A stretch of 64,000 nucleotides of DNA from JAJCYK01 sp965212195. GTDB taxonomy: Bacteria; Bacteroidota; Bacteroidia; Cytophagales; Cyclobacteriaceae. The notes below the pieces were generated by a model. It saw only the letters and a list, made by a program, of their open reading frames with translations. It made no database searches and was not told the DNA's origin. Positions 1 to 9,600 of this stretch are shown here, in pieces (positions within the stretch are counted from its first letter, which is position 1; each line of letters begins with the position of its first letter). The translations under genes were made by a program, and so were the position numbers. The stretch is from NCBI GenBank assembly GCA_965212195.1, contig CBDBUW010000015.1, positions 248,001-312,000 on the forward strand, read 5' to 3'.

Positions 1-1103
1 ATGACATACTCCATACGCTCGCTAATACTGGAAAAGGTTTCTGAATCCGGTTTTATTTTGGTGTATCTCCCCGCCAGTTCAAAATTACTGGGGAACAAAT
101 AGCCTGCTTGAATCACAAACCCGTGGCCGGTGCCATATTTTAGGTCGCCTGACTCCGTACCCACTATAATGTCTTCTCCGGCGGTTTTATAGGCATATTC
201 AGATTGAATGGACCACCCTTTGTACTTAAATATGGCGTCAACAAATACTGCGGTGAGATCATTGGTTATTTGAGTCATAGTACTGTCAATGGTAAATGTC
301 CCCAGCTGACCTCTGGTCTTGCCGGCATCGTCATTGAAATCGTAGGTTACTCCAATAGCCAGTTTTGGCTCAGATTCACGTTTTAGATCGGATGAAAAGT
401 AATCACCTTTGCTGGCAAACTCACCAAAAGGAAGGTATTCCAAACGCAAGGTATAATCGTACCCGCCAATATTGGAAGTAACGATATCCCGGCCCTCACC
501 CATGGAAATGGAAGCTATTTCTTTCAAAACACCCCTACTGCCCACACGGTCCTTATGTCTGAGTTGAATGCCTATATCACGGTCGATATTGAACCTAGAG
601 TTCACTAAACTGCGGTCTACGAACTGCAGCTTTTGTGAAGAAATAACCCGTTCACGATTGCCTGGCAGTTTGGTTTGACCGACCCACAATGCCCAGTCTG
701 CGTGAAATTTCCATTTCAGAACCGCGTCCAATATTATTCTTGAGGTTAGCCCCGACTGGACGTTCTGCCCACCGCCGGTGTCGCGGTTGGACAATCCAAG
801 CTCAATCTTGTACACCAGTTTTGGGGAAAAGGCAAAGCCGTCAAATTTAAGGCGGGCTCTCCTTATGAGGAACTGATCACTCCAATTGTCAGAATCGAAA
901 TTTAAAACCCCGGCATACAGGGTTTGAAATCGTACCCCAAGTTTTAGCGTGAAACTAGAATCAGCCGCCATCACATTGAGTCCTTTGCCGAAAGATTCAT
1001 AGGAAACATTTTGCGAGGCCAAGGGCAAATTTCCCAGGAGTATAACCAACAAAACCTTGCTGAAAAACAAGCAAGGCTTAAAATACCGGGTAGAATTGGA
1101 CAT
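1..1103 (-). CDS. Phosphate-selective porin O/P family outer-membrane protein (partial, C-terminus off the left edge)
   Basis: Reading leftwards from an ATG at 1103, an open frame runs to the window edge (about 367 codons). The first ~31 residues form a signal peptide (hydrophobic KVLLVILLG core, ending near LASQ). The rest alternates polar and aromatic residues as in a beta barrel, with stretches such as FQTLYAG, FLIRRARLKFDG and KLVYKIELGLSNRD that are typical of the OprP/OprO phosphate porin family. The product would sit in the outer membrane and admit anions, probably phosphate. It is divergent from a Na/phosphate cotransporter at 1292, so outer- and inner-membrane uptake steps are neighbours. 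The family call rests on remembered similarity of the N-terminal half. Substrate specificity is inferred. Confidence 0.85.
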   Translation of the reverse strand, partial: MSNSTRYFKPCLFFSKVLLVILLGNLPLASQNVSYESFGKGLNVMAADSSFTLKLGVRFQTLYAGVLNFDSDNWSDQFLIRRARLKFDGFAFSPKLVYKIELGLSNRDTGGGQNVQSGLTSRIILDAVLKWKFHADWALWVGQTKLPGNRERVISSQKLQFVDRSLVNSRFNIDRDIGIQLRHKDRVGSRGVLKEIASISMGEGRDIVTSNIGGYDYTLRLEYLPFGEFASKGDYFSSDLKRESEPKLAIGVTYDFNDDAGKTRGQLGTFTIDSTMTQITNDLTAVFVDAIFKYKGWSIQSEYAYKTAGEDIIVGTESGDLKYGTGHGFVIQAGYLFPSNFELAGRYTKIKPDSETFSSISERMEYV

Positions 1104-1238
1104 ATTTATACTACTTATTTCGGGCGCAAATAAAGGTTTGAAAAATTTATTTTCCTAGGGCATTTACACAATTCTTGACTAATTTTTGTCATACCGATTT
1201 GTTAACATTTAGGTAATATCTTCTTCAATTTCTTTCCC

Positions 1239-1246
1239 TACATTTG
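1239..1246 (+). promoter_or_regulatory. Putative -7 promoter box (TACATTTG)
   Basis: TACATTTG matches the Bacteroidota TAnnTTTG -7 element and lies 45 bases before the Na/phosphate cotransporter start. I see no convincing TTTG at the -33 position, so this is a one-box call. Confidence 0.4.
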
Positions 1247-1291
1247 CAGGTTGAATCACCTCTTGTTGATCGAACTTAACTACCCTTTTCT

Positions 1292-3028
1292 ATGACTTTC
1301 GGAATTTACGAATTGCTCACCCTCTTAGGCGCCCTGGGCTTTTTCATTTACGGAATGAAGATAATGAGCGAGGGCATACAGAAGATAGCTGGAGAAAGAA
1401 TGCGTCAAATACTAGGCGCCATGACCCAGAATAGATTCCTGGGAGTATTTACGGGATTCCTAATCACGGGCCTGGTCCAATCGTCCTCAGCCACCACAGT
1501 AATGACGGTAAGCTTTGTAAACGCTGGCCTCTTATCGCTTGTTCAGTCTGCCGGTGTCATGATGGGCGCCAACGTAGGGACCACGGTTACCGCCTGGTTT
1601 TTATCAATCCTGGGTTTCAAAGTTAAAATCGCGGCGGTGGCCTTGCCTATTATTGCTGTGGGTATTCCCTTGATGTTTTTTAAGAAACAGTATCTGAAGA
1701 ACTACGGGGAGTTTTTTGTGGGCTTCGCGTTGCTTTTTCTGGGCTTGGACGAATTAAAGCAGTCGGTACCGGATCTAAAATCCAATCCGGAAGCGCTGGC
1801 GTTCGTCTCAGAATATGCAGATTTAGGTTGGTTCACCTCCCGATTGATCTTTATTGGGATCGGCACTTTGCTTACCATAGTCATACAATCGTCCAGTGCG
1901 GCGATGGCGCTCACCTTAGTGATGTGCAACGAAGGCTGGATCCCTTTTGACATCGGCGCTGCTATGGTGTTGGGTGAGAATATCGGCACCACTATTACTG
2001 CTGAATTAGCATCATTAGTGGGTAATGTCCATGCGAAACGATCAGCACGTATCCATTCCATGTTCAACATCATTGGGGTTAGCTGGATGTTCTTTATGCT
2101 CCCGGTGTACATTAATGTCATTAAGAAGGTGATGATTGCCAGCGGTATGGGCGATCCATATATCAATAGCGAATCCGTTCCCATTGCTCTTTCTTATTTC
2201 CATACAGCTTTTAATATGTCCAATGTACTCCTGCTTATTGGGTTCGTACCCTGGCTGGTAAAATTGGCCATAAGATTTGTGCCTGCTAAAAGCGACGAGG
2301 ACGAAGAGTTTCACCTTGAATACATCGGCACAGAAATCATGCGCACCGCCGACCTTTCTTTGGAAGAAGCCCGAAAGGAAGTAGCTAAATTTGGAAAAAC
2401 CACCACCCGAATGTCAAAATTCCTGCAGGATCTTCTGGAGGAGAAAAAAGAAAGTAAACAACTTAAGCTGATTGACAGGGTCAGGAAATACGAAGAAATA
2501 ACGGACCGCATGGAAGAAGAGATAGCCAACTATTTAGTAAAGGTGAGCGAGGGACGTCTTAGTGAAAGTGCCTCTATCCGCATGCGCAGTATTTTGAGCA
2601 TCGCCAATGACCTTGAAAGTGCAGCTGATCGTTTTTATCAAGTCTCCGAACAAATTGCCCGTAAGAATCGAAAAGATATTATCTTTTCTGCGGAGCAAAA
2701 CGAACAACTTCGGAACATGTTCAATTTGGTAGATGAGGCTTTGGTGATCATGAACACCAACCTTCAGAATCAATATGCTTCCGTCGAACTTAAGGAAGCT
2801 ATCGAAAAAGAACAGGAGATAAACAAATTCCGTAATAAGATCCGAAAATCTCATTTAAAAAGTATCGAGAAAAAGGAATACAGTTTGAAAAGTGGCATCG
2901 CTTATAATGAGATCTTCCTGCTGCTGGAGAGGGCTGCCAATCATATTTTGAACGTTTCCCGGGCCATCACCGGGGAAGTCTCCAAGGACGATGAAGATGA
3001 GGTAATACCACAGACCATTGACCATTAA
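1292..3028 (+). CDS. Na+/phosphate cotransporter family protein with PhoU-like C-terminal domain
   Basis: This 578-residue inner-membrane protein would import inorganic phosphate with sodium. The N-terminal ~330 residues are hydrophobic and carry two copies of the family's QSSSA motif, at about residues 63-67 and 199-203. These mark the two inverted Na/Pi-cotransporter repeats that form the transport site. From about residue 340 the sequence is charged and helical, as in the PhoU-like domain fused to NptA-type bacterial transporters. The start is an ATG 45 bases after a TAnnTTTG box. It is divergent from the phosphate-selective porin and followed 121 bases later by an SLC13 permease on the same strand. 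I saw no pho-box-like repeat. Family assignment is firm; phosphate as substrate follows from the family and the porin neighbour. Confidence 0.93.
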   Translation: MTFGIYELLTLLGALGFFIYGMKIMSEGIQKIAGERMRQILGAMTQNRFLGVFTGFLITGLVQSSSATTVMTVSFVNAGLLSLVQSAGVMMGANVGTTVTAWFLSILGFKVKIAAVALPIIAVGIPLMFFKKQYLKNYGEFFVGFALLFLGLDELKQSVPDLKSNPEALAFVSEYADLGWFTSRLIFIGIGTLLTIVIQSSSAAMALTLVMCNEGWIPFDIGAAMVLGENIGTTITAELASLVGNVHAKRSARIHSMFNIIGVSWMFFMLPVYINVIKKVMIASGMGDPYINSESVPIALSYFHTAFNMSNVLLLIGFVPWLVKLAIRFVPAKSDEDEEFHLEYIGTEIMRTADLSLEEARKEVAKFGKTTTRMSKFLQDLLEEKKESKQLKLIDRVRKYEEITDRMEEEIANYLVKVSEGRLSESASIRMRSILSIANDLESAADRFYQVSEQIARKNRKDIIFSAEQNEQLRNMFNLVDEALVIMNTNLQNQYASVELKEAIEKEQEINKFRNKIRKSHLKSIEKKEYSLKSGIAYNEIFLLLERAANHILNVSRAITGEVSKDDEDEVIPQTIDH

Positions 3029-3149
3029 ACAACAGGCCTCAGCGTTACTAAACCCTCTGGAGTTGTTCTTCTAAGGTACTGCGGTACCGTTGCATGGCAC
3101 TTTTTTAATCGGTATATTAATCGATTCACCACCTTTAACCTGACTTCTA

Positions 3150-4922
3150 TTGGACTGGCAAGCTCTGGCGGTTATCGCCATTGTACTGATTATGATCGCC
3201 TGTTTTATCACAGAGATCATCCCCATAGATACCACAGCCTTGCTGGTAATGACGGTACTGATCACTACTGGTTTGGTCACTCCAATCGAAGGTATTTCCG
3301 GTTTTGCCAACGAAGCTACCATTACCATTCTGGCCCTTTTTGTCATTGGGGCAGGCTTGGATAATTCCGGGGCCATTAACTTTCTGGGAAAAAAGCTTCA
3401 GCGCTTTTTCCTGAACGATGAGTGGGTAGTGATGGGATTGCTGATGCTATTGGTGGGATTTTTCTCAGCATTCATGAATAATACCGCTATCGTGGTGGTA
3501 TTTATCCCTATTTTATTGCGCATTGCCAGAGTAACGGATCTTAGCTCCAATCGACTTCTAATGACTTTGTCCTTTGCGGCAATGATGGGCGGGGCCACTA
3601 CGGTAATTGGTACTTCTACCAACCTTTTGGTAAGCAGCCTGGCCCACGAAAGTGGACTAGCAGGATTCAAGATCTTCGAGTTTACCGGTTTAGGTGTTCT
3701 TCTGTTCTTGGGTTTCTTCATCTTCATGCTGACCATAGGACGATTTCTCATACCCCAGCGAAAGTCCGCCAATTTATCCAGCTCCTACCAGCTTAAAGAT
3801 TTTGTTACGGAATTCGTAGTACCGGCAGGCTCGCCCCTGGCCGGAAAAACACTGGGAAGTTTGCCCTTTTTTAATGACCCTGATGTTACCATCATCGAAG
3901 TAATCCGTGAGGGAAAGACGGTGTGGTTGCCCAGGGGTCATGAACGGATGCAACCCGATGACACCATACTGATCAAAGGTGGAATCGATGATATCGTCAA
4001 CATAAAGTCCTACAAAGAACTGGTATTTCCAAAAGATTTCAGTCAAGTAGACCGTGATCTGGAACGAGGGGAATTGGTACTGGCTGAGGTGATGGTAATG
4101 CCCAATTCAAAAATTGTAGGTCGCAAGATGAAGCGCATTGCTTTTAATGAATTGTACAACGCTGTGCCTTTGGCGGTAAAAAAGAAAGGAGGAGTATATT
4201 CCGGTAAGCAGCTGAACTACCGGCCACAAATTGGAGACACCATTTTGCTGGAGACCCAAAAAAACAATCTACCTTTCCTCAACAGCAATCAAGACCTGGG
4301 CCTGCTATATGAACATTCCCGCAGGGTATTTGATCGACGAAAAGTCATTTGGTCTTTCTTTATAGTACTACTGGTGGTACTGCTGGCAGCACTGGATATA
4401 GTGCCCATCCTCACCAGTAGCTTGATTGGCGCCATGCTGATGCTGTTGTCTAAAAATGTTAGTCTGCAAAAGGCTTATCAGTTCGTGGAATGGAAAGTGA
4501 TCTTTCTGCTGGCGGGTTTGTTGCCTTTAGGTATCGCTATACACAATACCGGATTGGATCAGTTGGTAAGTGAAGGCATTTTCGCACTGACGGAAGGCTG
4601 GCCCTTGCAGTTGACTATTTCTTTGCTGTTTCTGATCACCGTGGTTCTCACCAGTGTTATCAGTAACCAGGCCACTGCTATTTTGTTAGTACCAGTGGCC
4701 ATTTCACTGGCGGCCAATATGGGTTTGGACCCTAAGCCATTTCTGCTTACGGTACTTTTTGCGGCCAGCACTTCTTTTGCCACTCCTATTGGCTATCAGA
4801 CCAACACCTTGATCTATGGGGCGGGTAATTTTAAATTTACGGACTTCCTTAAGGTAGGAGGTATTTTAACCCTGGTCATATGGTTGATGGCCAGTTTCCT
4901 TATTCCTATTTTTTATCTGTAG
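3150..4922 (+). CDS. SLC13/DASS family permease with two central TrkA-C (RCK_C) domains
   Basis: This is a 590-residue inner-membrane anion transporter. About 200 residues of transmembrane segments are followed by two soluble TrkA-C-like domains (roughly 215-290 and 305-390), then a second membrane half. The conserved substrate/sodium loops appear as GTSTNLL near residue 168 and ATPIGYQTN near 548. This architecture is common in bacterial sulfate/dicarboxylate-type permeases. The start is a TTG at 3150: an in-frame stop lies three codons upstream (3141), and the first in-frame ATG would remove most of the first membrane helix. Following a phosphate transporter, the substrate may be sulfate, phosphate or a dicarboxylate, which the sequence does not decide. 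The stop overlaps the convergent amidohydrolase by 10 bases. Confidence 0.9.
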   Translation: MDWQALAVIAIVLIMIACFITEIIPIDTTALLVMTVLITTGLVTPIEGISGFANEATITILALFVIGAGLDNSGAINFLGKKLQRFFLNDEWVVMGLLMLLVGFFSAFMNNTAIVVVFIPILLRIARVTDLSSNRLLMTLSFAAMMGGATTVIGTSTNLLVSSLAHESGLAGFKIFEFTGLGVLLFLGFFIFMLTIGRFLIPQRKSANLSSSYQLKDFVTEFVVPAGSPLAGKTLGSLPFFNDPDVTIIEVIREGKTVWLPRGHERMQPDDTILIKGGIDDIVNIKSYKELVFPKDFSQVDRDLERGELVLAEVMVMPNSKIVGRKMKRIAFNELYNAVPLAVKKKGGVYSGKQLNYRPQIGDTILLETQKNNLPFLNSNQDLGLLYEHSRRVFDRRKVIWSFFIVLLVVLLAALDIVPILTSSLIGAMLMLLSKNVSLQKAYQFVEWKVIFLLAGLLPLGIAIHNTGLDQLVSEGIFALTEGWPLQLTISLLFLITVVLTSVISNQATAILLVPVAISLAANMGLDPKPFLLTVLFAASTSFATPIGYQTNTLIYGAGNFKFTDFLKVGGILTLVIWLMASFLIPIFYL

Positions 4923-6112
4923 TTCAACTCCTGAATTGCCAGCCAGGCCATCAAACCAGATCCCACTTCCAGGGCATCTTCATCAATGTCGAACGTTGGG
5001 GTATGTACTGAAGAGGTGATTCCTTTGGCTTCATTTCGAACGCCTAGCCGGTAAAAGCAGGCATCGATCTCTTGTGAGTAAAAAGCAAAATCCTCAGCCG
5101 CCATCCATACATCAAGATCCACTACATTTTCAACACCCAAATAATCTTCGGCAGCTTTCTTAGCGAGACGGGTAAACTCAGGGTTATTTTTCAAATAAGG
5201 GAACCCTTTTAGGATGTTGATTTCGCAGATACCGCCCATACTCTCCACCACACCATGTGCAATCTTTTGGATCAGTTCCTTGGCTTTTGCTCTCCAGGGC
5301 TCATCCATGGTGCGGAAAGTACCTTCTAGCTTTACCTCATTAGGAATAATATTGGTCGCGCCTTCCGCTATCACTTTGCCGAATGAAAGCACTGAAGGCA
5401 CTTTGGGATCGGCATGTCGACTTACCACCTGCTGAAGAGCCACAATAAGATGACTTGCGATCAGCACGGAATCCACATTTAAATGAGGGGTAGCCCCATG
5501 ACCCCCCCGGGCTTTTACAGTAATATAAATCTCATCGGCACTGGCCATATACATACCTTCACGAAAACCTACTTTCCCTACATCGATAAAGGGCATCACA
5601 TGTTGACCCAGGATCCGGCTTACCTCCGGATTGGACAACACCCCTTCCTTGATCATGATAGAAGCGCCACCGGGGATCTTTTCCTCGCCGGGTTGAAACA
5701 ATAATTTGACTGTACCTTCAAATTGGTCCCTCACCTGTTGCAGTATTTTAGCGGTACCCAACAAGCTGGTGGTGTGAACATCATGTCCGCAGGCATGCAT
5801 GATACCAGGATTAACCGATTTATACGGAACATCATTGGCTTCCTGTATAGGAAGAGCATCCAAATCGGCCCTCAGGGCCAAGACCTTTTTGTTAGGATTT
5901 TTTCCCTCCACGTGGACCACCACCCCGGTAGTGGCAATGCCTTCTTGAGGCGATAAGCCATACTCTCTTAATTTATCGGAAACGTATTTGGCTGTTTGGT
6001 GCTCTTCGAAAGACAGTTCGGGGTTAGCATGCAAATGTCTGCGAATCTTCACCAGTTCCTGGGCATGAGCTGCCGCCAGGTCTTTAATAGTATCTCTTAG
6101 TGAAGCTCCCAA
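4913..6112 (-). CDS. M20 family amidohydrolase (N-acyl-amino-acid amidohydrolase / aminoacylase-like)
   Basis: This 399-residue metal-dependent hydrolase belongs to the M20D group (IAA-amino-acid hydrolases, hippurate hydrolases, N-acyl-amino-acid deacylases). The diagnostic MHACGHD motif is at residues 105-111, with a Cys and a His as metal ligands. The catalytic QPGEE follows at 140-144 and a GGHGATPH dimerisation-domain motif at about residue 200. There is no signal peptide, so it acts in the cytoplasm. The start is TTG at 6112. No in-frame ATG exists before the conserved core, and the start lies four bases past the stop of the SPOR lipoprotein gene, which suggests translational coupling. 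The 3' end overlaps the convergent permease. Which acyl-amino acid it cleaves cannot be read from the sequence. Confidence 0.9.
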   Translation of the reverse strand: MGASLRDTIKDLAAAHAQELVKIRRHLHANPELSFEEHQTAKYVSDKLREYGLSPQEGIATTGVVVHVEGKNPNKKVLALRADLDALPIQEANDVPYKSVNPGIMHACGHDVHTTSLLGTAKILQQVRDQFEGTVKLLFQPGEEKIPGGASIMIKEGVLSNPEVSRILGQHVMPFIDVGKVGFREGMYMASADEIYITVKARGGHGATPHLNVDSVLIASHLIVALQQVVSRHADPKVPSVLSFGKVIAEGATNIIPNEVKLEGTFRTMDEPWRAKAKELIQKIAHGVVESMGGICEINILKGFPYLKNNPEFTRLAKKAAEDYLGVENVVDLDVWMAAEDFAFYSQEIDACFYRLGVRNEAKGITSSVHTPTFDIDEDALEVGSGLMAWLAIQELNYR

Positions 6113-6116
6113 GTCC

Positions 6117-6608
6117 CTACAGCCTGATCCGATGAGGTATGACTATAGCATCGGGAAATTCCTCTTGGAGCTCGGCGTAAATCACTTGTGCCTCTAAGCG
6201 ATCTCCGAATTCTCCCACTCGTACTTTGTAAATGGGCTGCTCGTACTTGGTCTCCGGCCTGGCGTCGGGTAAAATCCGATACACCTTGGCCTTAGCCCTG
6301 GAGGCGTTTTCCCGGCTGGTACCGGAATAAACCTGTATGGTGTACCCAATTACGGCGCCATCGGATTTGTTTTGATTACTTATGGACCGCAGTCGCTGGT
6401 CCAGTTCTCCGGAATTGTCATACTGTGGGGTCACGTCGGCTAACTGTTCAGGGGTTTCCTGGTTGAGGCCCGAAGTATCGGTCTCCACCTTGGGACGATG
6501 TGCGGACAGATCTTCGCCGTATTTGACGGTACTGGATGTTGGAGACATTAGGGTGCAACCAAAAATTCCCGTTAGCAGAAAAATTATCAAATAGGATATC
6601 CCTTTCAT
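6117..6608 (-). CDS. SPOR domain-containing lipoprotein
   Basis: This is a 163-residue envelope protein. A short hydrophobic leader ends in a lipobox-like GIFGC (Cys18), so it is probably lipid-anchored. A polar linker follows. The C-terminal ~75 residues (from GYTIQVYSGTS to the end) have the SPOR fold pattern, with YKVRVGEF near the middle, and would bind denuded peptidoglycan glycan strands at division sites. It lies 10 bases downstream of secA and just upstream of the amidohydrolase, all on the minus strand. A role in septal cell-wall binding is inferred from the SPOR domain only. Confidence 0.82.
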   Translation of the reverse strand: MKGISYLIIFLLTGIFGCTLMSPTSSTVKYGEDLSAHRPKVETDTSGLNQETPEQLADVTPQYDNSGELDQRLRSISNQNKSDGAVIGYTIQVYSGTSRENASRAKAKVYRILPDARPETKYEQPIYKVRVGEFGDRLEAQVIYAELQEEFPDAIVIPHRIRL

Positions 6609-6618
6609 ATTGATGAAG

Positions 6619-9600
6619 TTAATCTTCTATTAGAACGCATTTATTATTTTTTATGTCTTCCTCTACGGTTTTAAATTTGACGCCCTTCTTGATGTTTCCG
6701 TCCATATATTGCACGGTTACCCGCTGATTCCTTCCCATCACTTTGGCGGATTTTATGGGCATGGTTTTCTCAGCCGCTGGCCGGTTCCTGGTATCCGGGG
6801 TTTTACCACCCCCTAAAATGGACCCGCTCTCTTCCTTGGATTCCTGCAATCGCTGACGGCCTCGAGGAGCCTGTGCTTCTTGTACGTCGCCTGATTGTTG
6901 GACAGGCAGATCGGCCTGCATTAAGAAGGATATGGTATCTTCATTGACTTTTGAAATAAAACCTTTGAAAAGTTCGAAAGACTCGAACTTATAGATCAGC
7001 AGGGGGTCCTTTTGCTCGTATACGGCATTCTGAACAGACTGCTTCAAATCGTCCATTTCACGAAGATGCTCCTTCCAAGCCTGGTCTATGAAGGCCAGGG
7101 TGACCATCTTTTCCATAGATACCAGCAACTCACTACATTCGGAATCTACGTTTTTCTGTAAATTGGTAACCACCCCGATCTGCTTTTTCATGTCAGTGAA
7201 CGGGACCATAACATCTTCCACGGTAGCTCCCCGTTCCTTCTGTATATTCTTAAAAATGGGATAAGCCCTTTTCTTCAGCGCTTGGTTCTTTTCTTTGTAA
7301 TGCTTGTAGGCGGCATTGTAAAGTTCTTCCGTAAGTATTGGCGGGTCGACTTTCTCAAAGTCTTCCTTATTCAGAGAGTAATCTAAAGCCAGTATCCCCA
7401 AGGAATTTAGTTTGAAGCCCTCATAATCGACCATAGCGGTAGCATTCAGTACTATGTCCTCGGAGGTATCATAGACCATGTTCATGATATCCAGTTCCAA
7501 GCGATCGCCGTAAAGAGCATTTCGTCGCCGTTTGTAGATCACCTCCCGCTGGGAATTCATTACGTCATCGTACTCCAACAACCTCTTGCGAATGGCAAAA
7601 TTGTTTTCTTCAACTTTCTTTTGTGCCCGTTCGATAGACTTGGTGATCATGCTGTGTTGGATGACCTCCCCTTCTTCCAAACCCATGCGGTCCATAAGCT
7701 TAGCAATACGATCCGACCCGAAAAGTCGCATAAGATTGTCTTCCAGCGACACAAAGAATTGAGAACTACCGGGATCACCTTGACGACCCGATCGTCCTCT
7801 TAATTGACGGTCGACCCGTCGGCTCTCATGTCGTTCGGTACCCACAATGGCCAAACCTCCGGCGGCTTTAGATTCAGGTGTAAGTTTAATGTCCGTACCC
7901 CTTCCGGCCATGTTGGTAGCAATGGTCACCTTTCCGGGTTTTCCAGCATTCAGAACAACTTCAGCCTCCCGCTGGTGTTGTTTAGCATTCAGCACCTGGT
8001 GTTCAATATTGCGCATACTGAGCATGCGACTTAATACCTCGGAGATCTCCACCGAAGTGGTTCCCACCAGCACTGGCCTACCGGCCTCCGTTAATTCTTC
8101 TATCTCACCCGCTACCGCATTGAATTTTTCCCGTACGGTTTTATAGACTTTGTCCTGGCGGTCATCACGCACTATGGGTCGATTGGTAGGGATCACCACC
8201 ACATCCAGTTTGTAGATCTCCCAGAACTCTCCAGCCTCGGTCTCAGCGGTTCCGGTCATACCCGCCAGTTTGTGATACATGCGGAAATAATTCTGTAAGG
8301 TTACAGTGGCATAAGTTTGAGTGGCGTCCTCTACTTTTACATTTTCCTTGGCTTCGATAGCCTGGTGCAATCCATCGGAATAGCGCCTTCCCTCCATTAC
8401 GCGCCCGGTTTGTTCATCTACAATCTTCACCTTGCCATCAACGATGATGTATTCGGTATCTTTCTCGAATAAGGTATAGGCTTTCAGCAGTTGATTAGTG
8501 GAGTGGATGCGCTGGGACTTTACTGAATAATCTCTAATGAGGTCCTCTTTTTGCTTGATGCGTTCCTTTTCCGATAGGCTCTCATCATTTTCTATTGAGG
8601 CCACCTCCATACCGATATCCGGCATGATGAAGAATTTGGAATCTTCACCCTCCCCGGTTATGAGATCGATACCTCTCTCGGTGAGTTCGATATTATTGTT
8701 TTTTTCGTCGATGGTGAAATACAAAGGTTCATCAGCCTCTGGCATCATTTTTTGATTATCCTGCAAATAGAAATTCTCGGTTTTTTGCAGTATTTGCTTA
8801 ATGCCGGTTTCACTGAGATACTTGATCAATGGCTTGTATTTGGGCAAGCCCCGATAAACCCTGAACAGAGCCAGTCCTCCGTCCTTCTCATCGCCATTGG
8901 CCAGCAATTTTTTGGCCTCCTGGAGGTACTGAGAAGCCTGTTTCTTCTGGGCTTCCACCAATTTGTTGATCCGGGGTTTTAAGTCATAGAATTCATGTTC
9001 ATCTCCTTTGGGTATGGGACCTGAAATGATCAGTGGAGTTCGGGCATCATCGACCAGTACTGAATCCACCTCATCGACCATGGCGAAGTGATGTTTTCTT
9101 TGCACTAACTCCTTGGGATCACGGGACATGTTGTCACGTAAATAATCAAACCCGAATTCATTGTTAGTACCGTATGTAATGTGGGCTTGGTAGGCTTTTC
9201 TACGGGCTTCGGAGTTGGGCTGATGATTATCGATGCAGTCTACCTGCATCCCGTGAAATTGAACAATGGGCGCCATCCATTCAGAGTCCCGCTTGGCCAA
9301 ATAATTATTTACCGTTACGATATGCACGCCGCGATCGGCCAAGGCATTAAGGAAAGCCGGCAGGGTAGCAACTAACGTTTTGCCCTCTCCAGTGGCCATT
9401 TCAGCGATTTTGCCCTGATGCAGTACAATGCCTCCAATAAGCTGGACATCGTAATGCAGCATGTCCCAGGTGATTTCATTGCCTCCGGCCATCCAGGTAT
9501 TGTGCCAAACAGCCTGATCGCCGTCTATTTCCACATTGGAATATTCTGCGGCAAAGGCTTTGTCTTCCAAATTGGCCTTAACCCGTAGTTGCCCGTTCTC

